DNA from: Nemertoderma westbladi
Lineage: Eukaryota; Xenacoelomorpha; Nemertodermatida; Nemertodermatidae
Reading direction: 5' to 3'
DNA: 61,142 bases
Assembly: GCA_032718475.1 (NCBI GenBank)
Contig: JAUCBJ010002484.1
Span: 1 to 61,142 of the forward strand
The translations under genes and the position numbers were made by a program. The notes under the pieces were generated by a model, which was given only the letters and a program-made list of their open reading frames with translations, made no database searches and was not told where the DNA came from. Shown one piece after another: positions 22,801 through 34,800 of the stretch (positions are counted from its first letter, which is position 1; every line of letters begins with the position of its first letter).

Positions 22801-25800
22801 CCAGTAAACATAAACGACCAGCTGGGTGATTGGGTTGTCGTGTTACTTTCTCCGCTCCCTTGGCCTGTCTACTCTCCGCCGTGGTAAGATGAGGAGGCCA
22901 TTCATCTTCTTCTTTACTTAGGGAGTCGGGTCCACCTAACCAGCCGGGAGTATCTATCCGTTCTTGAGGAGTCGCTCCTCTGGAAGCGATGTCGGCTAGA
23001 TTAATCATCTCGGGGCGATGTCTCCATTGATCTTCATTGGAGTTAATATCGTCATTATCTGAGGAGTATGGTGTTCCCTCAGTTAGTTCGTCCACTTCAC
23101 TGCTCTCCACTTCCCAACCATTTATCTGGCATATTCTTTCTGGTGGTAGTCTCTCTTCGAGAGTTCTGCGGGAAGGGCCAGTAAAGTACCAACCTACTCT
23201 AGTTCTTACCGCATAGGTTTGTAGTGGCTGCGGTTGAGCAGGTCGTTTTTCCAATGTCTCGAGCGCCTCGTGCGCGTTTTGGCCGATAAGTATTTGCACT
23301 CCAGGATATTCTGTCTGGAATCGAGGTATTTTAAGTTGTTGGATGCTCTTGTCCTCGTTCCAGTTATAAGGCTCTACTTGGGTATTAGCGAAGTTCTTTA
23401 TAGCTACCATTTTTACTGACCTTATACTTTGTGCTCCTAATTTATCCTGGGGGGTGGACAACGCACCTACATAGTAATCTGCCGTTAGGGTAGATTTCCA
23501 AACCTGCATAATTCCTGACATATTCAATTTAGTCCGGAACTTGGGTTGTCCAGCAAAGATATCTTCGGCTAGTTCTTGATCGATGAATGTTCCTGTGCTG
23601 CCGGAGTCAAGTAGGGCGTTCACTATGTAACTCTTGTTGGGACCATGAACTCGAACTTGCACTACAGGAAATTCTCTTATTCCTATGTTGGAAGTTGGAA
23701 CTTTCCAAGATGGTTGTTTGTCAAAAGGAGTTGGAGTAAACTCGTCAGTGTCCTTTTCATCCGTAAGTGCTCGATACACTGTGGTATTTATTAGATAACA
23801 GGATTCGTTGGCATCGGAGAATTCGTCTGTATAGAATCCTTCCCACTCAGAACTTTGGTCAGTGTCGTTCACATCACTGAATTGGACATGTGATTTGGGC
23901 TCACTTACCTGACTCGGGCTGTTTCGTTCGAATTCACTTTGTAACAAGATGTGATGTTTCGCACCGCACTTTGCACACTTTATGTCGGAGTAACAGGTTC
24001 GCCGCTGGTGTCCGCGTCTGAGGCAATTATAGCATAACCGCTTGTCCCACACAACTGTACGTCTGTCTACAAGGGATTTCTTTAGGAATTCCGCACACGC
24101 ACTCAAACGGTGGGGCCCGTCGCACAGCGCACAGTTTGGTTTAATGTTACTCACTTTACCTTGGGTGACGTTATGCACTCTAGTTCTTTCTTCGGGCTTT
24201 CTTCCGTGTACTCTGTTAGGAAACAGAAGAGGAGTCTTATCAACCTGTTCTCTCCTGTCATGGGTTCGAGCTTTAGATTTACTTACGTTCTTTGAGGTCT
24301 TGTTAACATAGTAAAATTTCTCGGTGTCTTTCCCGCTGTCTTCTTCTTGAGAAGCTTGGCTTTCGCCGTCATCAGTATAACACACCGGTGTTACTCTTCT
24401 CCTAGAAACGGGTTTCTCACTTACCTTATTTTCCGGTGTTTTCTCTCTGGATTGCTTTAGGAGTTGTAATTTCACTTCGCCATCCAAGAATGACATGAGA
24501 TCAGCCATGGTAGGGTCTCGTTGTTGTTGTTCCATCGTATATAACACCTTCTTGTCCCAGCGTGTACCTACTCCACCCTTGGGCAAAGTAGATGCTAAGG
24601 CTCCTACAACCATAGAATTCTGGTATTCATGAGACTTACCTAACCAATCTAGTTGTCTACAGATCTCCTGAATCTCATCGGAAAACTCTATAATCCCGCT
24701 GCTAAGAAACTTTCGGGGGGCCATTAATTTCGCATATAAATACCTAGCTATGTTATTCCTATTACCATACCTGATGTTTAGTGTATCCCAAACTTGTCTT
24801 AATCCATCTGGATGTCCAATAAATTTTAAAGCCATTGACTTGGGAGGTCCTTCCAAGCACTCGATGAGGAATCTAAGTTTCTCTCCGTTGGATAACACAG
24901 AGTTCTGTATGTTATCTTTATAATATTCATTAAAAGGTAACCATTTCATCTCATCTCCATTGAACTTGACTATCTCTCCAACCTTTACCGCTTGACGGGC
25001 TTCGGTTCTAGCCATTTGACGAGTAAAACTTTCTTGGGCCATCGTGTTATTGAATATCGAGTTATCGGTATATAAATTTCTCGAATTATTATCAAGTCTA
25101 TTGGGAATGTCATTAACAACAGGCGTATAATCACCCTTAATAGGGTTTGCTATAGGAGTTTCTACTTCACTAGCAGTATAGATGCGTGTAGGCTCCACAC
25201 CTTGCGCATGTAATACTTCAGACCTAACAGGCTGACACACCGTTACAGGGGTTATTGGTATTCCCTTTTGTAGGTTGACTAATTTGTCGCATTCTAGTGC
25301 GATACTTTGCTGCACTTTTTGCAACTCTAACCTACTTTCCCTTACTGTTCCCTTGAGCTGCTGAACAGTCTCTTCCATTTCCCTGACCTGCTGAGAGGAG
25401 CGCAAACAGTGTTCCCTCAGCTGCTCGAGCAGGAGACCCATCTCCCGTCGTCCCTCAGCTACCCACTCAACCGCCGAAGCGGGAGTCGCCAACGTAGTAG
25501 CGGGCGAGCGAGAGACGACGGGCGATAAATTCTTGATACCTCGCTCGGCGTCCAGGACGGGTTCGGACTCGGGAACAGTCCTACTGGGCACAGGTAGTTT
25601 AGTACTGTGCAAAGGGAATCTAGAGGTGGTTTCTGGGAGCACAGGTGTCTCTAGCACTGAAGGGGTGTCTTCGAGAACAGGCCCAATTATTTCAGGCTCA
25701 TCTGTTATAATAGGGAGCCTTTTTATAGCAATAATTTGGTCTCTGGGTTCAAGATTACCTAAGTCTACACTATCCAGTTGCATTGTCACCTCAGGAGGTA

Positions 25801-28800
25801 ATGTCCGCTTGAGCATCCGTCTACGTCCGCTTGAACGAGATTTATTAACTCTACCTTCGGGATCTCTCATATCACCTTCATCGGAGGAGGCAAATCCCTG
25901 GCTTCTGGAGGTATATCGACTCAGGAACCGCATCTGAGCTGCAACCATAGCTGTCCTTTGTTTTTCCAGCTCTAGTTGGGTGGTCTCTTCAGATGCCTTC
26001 CGTTCTGCTTCTGCCACTGCCTCTGCCGCTGCTACTTTTCTTTCCGCTTCTGCTGTTGCCATTGCCTCTGCCACCTTCTTTTCAAGACACTGTCCAAGTC
26101 TAAGACTCATTCTAACACCTTCCAAAAGACTATCTGACAGTGCCCGTTTTGTGTCAGACATTTTTTGTTTGTACAGTTGAATGCCTACTGCTATATTACA
26201 GTTAAAGCAAGTCTAGTAATTCAGTATCACTGCTAGCCTAGTAATCAATTACCGATACTGCTACTCAGTGTAACGTGGTATATATATAAAATATATTAGA
26301 ATACCGGTATGCTTATAGTATATATAAGTATTATTACAGACGAGATTTGTCACAGAGTACCGGTATATAAATTTAGCACAAATATATATAAATATATAAT
26401 AGGCCTATAGTGAATACCGGTATACAGCTTACACTTATAGTATATATAAGTATAATTATGAACTAGAATTAATTACAGAGTACCGGTATGATTTCAGCTC
26501 AAATTTATAGAAATAAATATAATAAGCCTATGGTAAATACTGGTATGTCAATTATTTTAGAATAATTGAATTTCTGAATATTTTAGGGTTACTTGGTTAC
26601 TTTAACTTACTTTATTACCGTTATTTAAGCAGTAGTCCAACTGATATTGAGACCTAGTTGTTGTATGGCAGGCCTACTATTTATAAATCGTTTGAGTTGA
26701 TTTATAATATTTATATACCCGTTTAAAATGGGTTTTTGTCAATATTTGAAATAAATGTTATTATTTCTGGGGGAGTCACTACACAGAAGCTGAACGCCTC
26801 TCAGTGAAGTGCTATTTATTTGACACTAAAACTGATAATTCTAATTTACCTAAGTTACTTAATTACTACAAATTACTTACGATACGGGTGAGATTAATTC
26901 TCTAATTAAACACAACAAAATATTACGTACGAAATTTTTAGGGTAATTTTACAGGAAGTCTACAAACCAGTCCAACAAAGGGTTAGATTTCTGGTTATTA
27001 CAAAGGACAGGGTTCTACGGTATTTAAATAATAAGTAGTAGTAAATATATTGTACTGTCCAGATGGGAAAATACCACCGCCTGACGACCTATAACCGTAT
27101 CGCTATAGGTACTACGTTATGTATCACGGATTGTTCCTACCCAGAAGCTAATAGAGCTAACGAATGTGCCTATCAACCACTTTACAACACAAATATACTG
27201 CCTACACTAATTACTTCGGAAAGCACTGTACACTAAACCCTAAATTAGGTACAAGTACCGGTATAACAAATAATCAGTAGTTAAATATACTTGAACAGTT
27301 AAAAGAACCACGGCATCTGCTGGAGTGACCGAAGCACAAAATCTCCAGTCTTTACCTACGCCGAGCAGCCCTGATGTAGTACCGGGGTTAGTTTAACTAT
27401 AACGGTATGTATAACAAGCACAATTACTGTAGGAATAAACTTGGGGACATGAATGTTGCGAATAATCGCATAAACTCTGAATAATAAATATTACGCTACC
27501 CGTACAGAATACTGAAACAAATACAAACCAAACGCTGGCAAACTACTATCAAGCCTAAACAAACTACAGTATGTGCAGATTCTGAAACTGTTAGTTAGTA
27601 TGCGTTCTAACACGGTAGTACGACTTACTCTTTAAGAGGGGATTGACCTTACAGCTTATGGCTGCCCCAACTTACTAACGGCACTTTATCAGACCAACTC
27701 TACACACGCAGCAATCCCTTCAGACCTAAAAATAGCTAGACAACAATCCAGCCTACAAATATTTGAGTAATAACTATTACGGTACCTGAACAGACCACAC
27801 AAACAAACACAGGCTAAAACACTGAAAGACTACAATCAAGCCTAAATAAACTACAGTATGTGCAGATTCTGAAACTGTTAGTTAGTATGCGTTCTAACAC
27901 GGTAGTACGACTTATTCTTTAAGAGGGGATTGACCTTCAGCATATGGCTGCCCCAACTTACTAACGGCACTTTATCAGACCAACTCTACACACACCGCAA
28001 TCTCTCCAAACTCAACAACAGTCAGACAGCAGCTCAGCCTACAATTATCTGAACAATCTGAGCAGGGTCATACGCCTTCTGCTCAATATTAGCCTACTAG
28101 TAAATAAAACCGACAGAAATAAGTAAACTATACAAAAGAATGAGGGGTGATCAATCCCTATTCCCCTGGCAGCCTACAATATACAATAGATCACAATCGA
28201 AATAATACTAAATGTACTTGTACAGCAGTACCGGTACCGGTGATGACAGTTAGGCCTACTGACCTACAGAAGCACCGGTTCAGTTTTACCAGTCACTATG
28301 GTATTTTGCAACCTTATTGCCTACTGCAATAAGATTATAAACTGTTACTGTTCGACAGAACAGTATTAAACTGTATTTAATGCCTACACTTGCAACCTTA
28401 TTGCCTACTGCAATAAGATTATAACTGTTACTGTTCGCGCTTTTGAAGACCTTTAGCAGTTTAACCTGCCAAAATTTATATGTCTTTTAGTTAATTAACA
28501 CACCTTTAGCATACGACAATATTTTATGCTAATAAACAAAACATTAGCCGAAGCCAGCCCATGCGCGATCATTCACCCGATGGATCTACACCCGGGAGGC
28601 TGAATTCGGATGCTTAGATTTTATTATTGCAGTGTAAGGTTGCAGTGTAAGCCTACTGTATTATTCGATTGATCGCTAATATGTAATTTCTGACAGATAT
28701 TATTAACTTTCGGGAAATATTAACAGTTCCTTTAGGACGTGGCGCTCTATCTATTTAAACAGAGCTAGGACTTATACTAAACGCAACGATAAGGCTTATG

Positions 28801-31800
28801 ATTAAAGTATAAGTCGCATTCTTTAGGAAATGCTTTGTTACCAGTCACATCACACTCACAATCATGCACACTATTCTGCCGACCGTCAGTATATTTGATC
28901 ACACATAAAGAGAACAGCAATTGACTCAGGTAGTGTCTACTAAATAACATTAGATTCAATACACACCACATTGATATAAATCGCAATTGTTATATATAGC
29001 CCGCCTCTCTAACCTGTAGTGTATCAAGAAAATTGGGAATTTGGGTGATTTATCCGTATTATCCAAAGAGCAATATTTCCATCAACAAATAGGTACAATT
29101 AATAACTGACGGTAAAATAACAGTACAAACAATATGATTAGTGCAGTTAAATTAAGTGAGGTAACACCGCCGGTAACAGTTATACTTTCTATAATCTAAG
29201 CAGTTTTACTAGAGTTCTTAGAGCCGGTGTTTCTGGCTTAGACAGCAATAACAACAAAGTATCAAGTAAAAACAGTAAGACTGAACACTCTCCTTATGAT
29301 CGGCCGAAAAGCTACACGTCGACAGGAAAAAACGCTCTGATTGGCTCAAGCCAAACAAAGAACCATGCATCCAATGGCTGTTTCCATGTCAGCAACCAGC
29401 TGTTAGATGTCGTAATATGAATCATCACGGCTAAGCTGTGAAAGGTATTTGGTGCATTGCAGGTTTTTTGCCTTACCATGTCCGCTAAAACACGTATATA
29501 GCAGAATGACTTTTATGTCCGTTAAAACACCTGTAACGGTACCTTGCGGGCGAGGGGAATATATATACAGTTAGAGAACCTTTTTAGAGTATTCCAGCGC
29601 CTGGGGGGAAACTGGATTGCGAAGCAAAAGGGGGCCAGTTATATCCCACAGAAGCTTTTACAGTTTTTGTTACAAAAAAAATTGCGCCAATAAAAGTTAT
29701 TTTCGGTAAAATAAACTTATCATTCGAGGTTAAGACCCCTAGATCCCTTCCTATAATAAATGTATCATAACAAAAATCCTCGACAAACAAAGCTTGCCAA
29801 CAATAATAATAAACTATCAATAATAAAAATCAGGGGCTAATAAAATGGCAGCTGGCTTTGAAATTAATACTCCATATCTCAAGAACCTGTGGCCTAGTGG
29901 TTGTTGTCTCGGCTTCCACCTCGAGGTCCCAGGTTCGAATCCGACACCACGCTGAAGAGACCCGGTATGGTCGAAACGCGTACGTGGTTTGGAGAGATAT
30001 GAGATATTAATTTCCATAAAAATTACGCGATTCCTAAATTTGTACACTACCCGGTTAAAAAGTACGCATGTGATGGGATTAGTCCTACAATTGCGCCAAT
30101 AAAAGATAAGTTATTTTCGGTAAAATAAACTTATCATTCGAGGTTAAGACCCCTAGATCTCTTCCTATAAAATGTATAATAACAAAAATCCTCGACAAAC
30201 AAAGCTTGCCAACAATAATAATAAACTATCAATAATAAAAATCAGGGGCTAATAAAATGGCAGCTGGCTTTGAAATTAATACTCCATATCTCAAGAACCT
30301 GTGGCCTAGTGGTTGTTGTCTCGGCTTCCACCTCGAGGTCCCAGGTTCGAATCCGACACCACGCTGAAGAGACCCAGTATGGTCGAAACGCGTACGTGGT
30401 TTGGAGAGATATGAGATATTAATTTCCATAAAAATTACGCGATTCCTAAATTTGTACACTACCCGGTTAAAAAGTACGCATGTGATGGGATTAGTCCTAC
30501 AATTGCGCCAATAAAAGATAAGTTATTTTCGGTAAAATAAACTTATCATTTAAGTTTAAGACCCCTAGATCCATTAACTTGTTTAATATTTCGAAAATCA
30601 CTCGGTATAATATAATTTACAAGTACGATACAAGGGGTGGGGTATTATTGGCGTTGCAACTAATTTATTAAGTTTTTATTATAAATTGTAGTAAGCTTGG
30701 GTAGTGAGGCACCATATAAGGATTGTTTATTATTACCCTTTAGGTTCAAGATCGGATGGTGGACCATGTCTCGATGATGCAGCTAGTCCTGTAAATTCTT
30801 GGTACAGTGAGGTATCGCTGATGGAGAAATGGGAGGAACTTAATAGCGGCAACTGGTATCCTATTGGACACTTCACCCAGGTACTTAATATAGGACTTTA
30901 TTATATTGTGGGGCGAGCCACGAAAGTATGCGAGCTTAACATAAGGGTACCACTTTATCAACCTAATGTCTGTCCATCTGTAGATCCGTATATTTAAACG
31001 TTAATAACTCAGCGATAAAATATATCCAAACTTTGTACACAAATAGTAGAGTAAGTCAAAAGTTTAGAAATGTTCCAAGTAAAATTTAAGTGTGGAACTT
31101 CGAGAAGCTAAGATAAAAGCAGTTAGTTAGTTAATTATGTTAATTGCAGTAAAAGACGGCATTTTCCGCGTGTCCTTTCAATACATATAAAAAAAATTTA
31201 AAAAAATTATACATAGTTTTTAATTATTTAAAGTGATATCATTAATAAATCACTGTTTAATTTATCTAAACGTAATTAACCCCTTTGAATTTATGCCTTC
31301 CACACACACGAGATTGTCTCTGGGAGGTAATTCTGCCAGTGTGTTCACTGATGCAGACCTGCATCCATTAATTACTATACGTTAACTTAAATATAACTTA
31401 TAACGTATAACTTTAATATCTCATTTATCTTGCACAATAATTTTTCTTGTCCGTTTAAATCACTCATTGTGTCATCTGATTTTGACTTTTTCTGTCCGCC
31501 GGTAATTTACGATTAGGTTCGTTAATCAAGGTTCGGTATCTCTAATGCTGTTCTCTTAGGCTATCACTACCGGTATCAGTATACAGTATATAGAGCTAGA
31601 GCAGTATTTTGCAGTATTGCTGTATTGTAGGTATAAACTCAGATCAGTCCATAAACTCATATGTGCTCAAAAAACTACTTATTCCCATTTTGATAGTCGC
31701 AGGTAGCGAAAATATCGGGCCGTTTTTAGCCAAAAAGACAGCATGAAAGATAAGGGATAAAGATAAAGGATATATACAAATATACTGTACATAAAAAGAT

Positions 31801-34800
31801 GCCACCGTAAAGTGCTCCGCCTTTCCCTCAATTCTTAATTGTTATTAATCAATTGTTATAAAATTCCGCCTCTGTAACCTGCTTCTTTTCCTCATTTAGT
31901 AAAGTGACCGTTTAATGTTTTGATTAGAAAAGTCCTTTTCTGTAACCTGCTCCTTTCCCTTAATGCTAATGGGTAAAACTAATCGTTTATTGTTTTGGTT
32001 AGAAAATCCCGCCTATGTAACCTGCTCCTTTACTTCATTTGGTAAAGTGACCGTTTATTGTTTTGGTTAGAAAAGCCTGCCTCTGTAACCTGATCGTATT
32101 AGAATTAGCTAAATTATTTCTCTGAGATATTGACATGGTAAATTAATTTAATAATATTTCAATATCATTATTACAAAGTCATTTGCATTAAGATAAGTTT
32201 TAATATTTTTGATAAATTGGCGCGTCTACGATCTTAATCATAAAACACAAAATCGCTGTCAAGACGTACCTGTTATCAATCTCACGTACTGGGACCGTCT
32301 GTGCCTTTGGGTTGGGCGGGGGTGCAGATTAAATGGGTTGTTGAAGCTGAAGAACAGTTCCATCTTCATTGATTTATTGACAGTTAGGTTAAATTTCTTA
32401 AATATCGTTTTAATTTATGTCTCATAACTGAGCCTCGTACTGCGCAAAGGCCCCACGGACGTTATTGAGCTCATGCTTGCAAAATCTTGTGCAGGTGCAT
32501 GTAAATTATATGAAATATGTAATGTATGTATAATATACTGTATGTACTGTACACTTGTACAGTATATGAATTATTACATGTAAAGTAGTTGGGTGAGTGG
32601 TGCTGTTCAAGGTCACAATTTGAAGTCATAGGTAATATGAGTTGTACTATTACGGCCAGCAACACAGGTTGTACAGAGAAAACGTCTCAGCGCCGTTTAC
32701 CCGGGGCTTCTAGATATTCTTTGTTTACTCGACAACATTCTAAGTCAATAAGTTCTCCATTCAGCACATTACATCAACCACTTTTTATGATTCGCAAATA
32801 AATTAATGACAATTATTACAATCTGAGTTGAGGGGTGGATCGCACAGCATGTTAAATATTGATCTGCGCTTGATATTTTTGCCGGTGTCTTAATGTGCTT
32901 GCACACCAGGATAGATGAGAAAACTCAAAAATATTTTACAATTTCATCAGATAATTAATAAAAACTGAAAGCATGAAAATATTTCTACCAACTTTTGGCA
33001 TGATTGAGATAAATAATAATGATATAGAAACGCTAACTTGCTCTACCAATCGACCCGCCTAAGTCCATTAAAATGAGAATCATATAACTCTAAATGGACA
33101 GCATAACTCCTACTACAGTAGAGACAATATGGTTCATCAATATGGATTATATGCCTTACAATTTGAATGCAATCCTAAACATAATCCAAACCACAAAAAA
33201 CTTATCTGCAATGTTTTTGTGGACAATGTCATGGACCAGACAGGTTGAATTTCAAATATGACCATTTTTGATGGACCACAATTAATAGACATCATCATAT
33301 TATTTTAAATTTGATTATAATACAAATGGTTCTTGCAGGTTATTTGGGAGAAAACAAAAGAAGTTGGATGTGGCATTAGGTACTGTTCAGGAAATGGTAA
33401 GACTATTGTCGCTTGTGATTATTATCCCGCCGGTAATTATATGGGTCAATACGCTTACCAAGCTGGAGAGGGGTCTGGTGATCCTGAGTCCCCATCCACA
33501 ACTACAACCATATCATCATCCTCATCATTGCCAACATCAATATCAGGTTGGTAATTACTGCACATCCGAAATACTATGTGATGTCTGAAGTAAATGTATG
33601 AAATAAGGTAAATAAATGGCTATCATTTTGTATAGTAATGAACAAGGTGTTCTAGAACTAATTTTGTTCTAGAACGACTTGATAAATGAACAATTGATTA
33701 GGCCTAGGTAGTTTCCATCCAGGGTTTCCGTCTTGTAATAGGGAGAACAAATCTCTTATAACGGGAATATTGCTGTTGACGGTAATTTGAGTGATTGATA
33801 AATGGCCAACAATTAATAAATATCAAATAGAATCTCAATACGTCCTGGAGATAACTGGGTTTCACTATGGAGAACCTTATTAACCATTATAAGATATAGA
33901 AATACATATATCACGAAATACATTGAATTTGCCCATAATATATATAATACCCACTAAATTATAGCCATTTTCTTTTTTCTTCACTAGTGTCTGAGACCGA
34001 GCAATTAGTTATTCCAACAACACTTGTCAGTGAAAACGTTAATGGCCCAGAGTCCAGATGCAGTCACAAGATTGCTTCAACATACCCTTATGACAATGAG
34101 GAGCTCCGATTGCTAATCGACCAGTCTGATAGCTGTAGTCAGGAAATAAAGATCAACATGAAAGGAGTCTACAGCGCTGATTTATGCTGGTACGATCGGA
34201 TAGGTGGTGCACATGATTTCCGCAGCTGGGGCCCGGGAGAGTGCAACCAGAGTGGAGAGGATTGTATTGAAACAGTCGTTATTAATGATAAAGCTCTGTT
34301 GCCTGTTACAGAACTCGGCTTAGGGGATACCGGGTCGTCTAGTGAAGAGATTTATTGGGAGGAAGTTGGTGACATAATCTGCAACAGCCGTTGTTTAAAC
34401 AAACCATCAAAATCCATATTTAATGCCAATCTAGAGAATAATTCTGTCAAGGGATATGAATCTGCCTGCGGTTATGAGATTGAGATTCAATATGATGCAC
34501 CAGTCGCTGAGATCGTACAAACGATTAATGATGCACTGCACTGTGGGGGTATTTGCTATCAGACAATAACGATGAATTCACGTGGCGCTGCATCGGAAGA
34601 CCAGTGTTGGATTGATGTCGATAATGGATCCCACACTTTTGATCACGAATCCCCAGTGCCATTAAAATGCCACCAGAGTTCAAATTTCTGCACGGAGATA
34701 ATTACCATCACAAACGCCGCTCAGTTGCCGCTCACCATGTTAGCATTGGGCGATACTGGTAACAGTGGCGAAGAAATACGATCGGTGGAGGTGAGCGATC

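Larger units (their letters stand above)
18326..29662 (-). mobile_element. complete non-autonomous BEL/Pao-type LTR retrotransposon (11.3 kb) with cargo ORFs
   Basis: The element has two 1231-bp direct LTRs that look identical by eye, a 5-bp target duplication, a 2.3-kb leader, an intact gag-protease ORF, a 1.6-kb spacer, a broken start of ORF A and an intact ORF B. Reverse transcriptase, RNase H and integrase are missing. The matching LTRs and intact gag suggest recent movement with enzymes from a helper. It is antisense to the CAP gene and lies wholly in intron 2. Confidence 0.92.
17650..30743 (+). other. intron 2 of the CAP gene, expanded by nested repeats
   Basis: The intron starts GTAAGT and ends CCCTTTAG. 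It holds a SINE-like sequence, the complete minus-strand BEL element (18326-29662) and a tandem array (29681-30570). Without the LTR element it would be about 1.75 kb. Confidence 0.8.

Noticed and set aside
29885-29945. tRNA gene
   Set aside because: Box A and box B are good, but the anticodon and acceptor stems do not pair properly and the sequence is repeated with its flanks. I treat it as a tRNA-derived SINE.
29817-30459. Two identical 76-codon minus-strand ORFs
   Set aside because: They overlap the tandem SINE units and arise only because the DNA is duplicated. The protein-like text comes from reading the tRNA-derived boxes.
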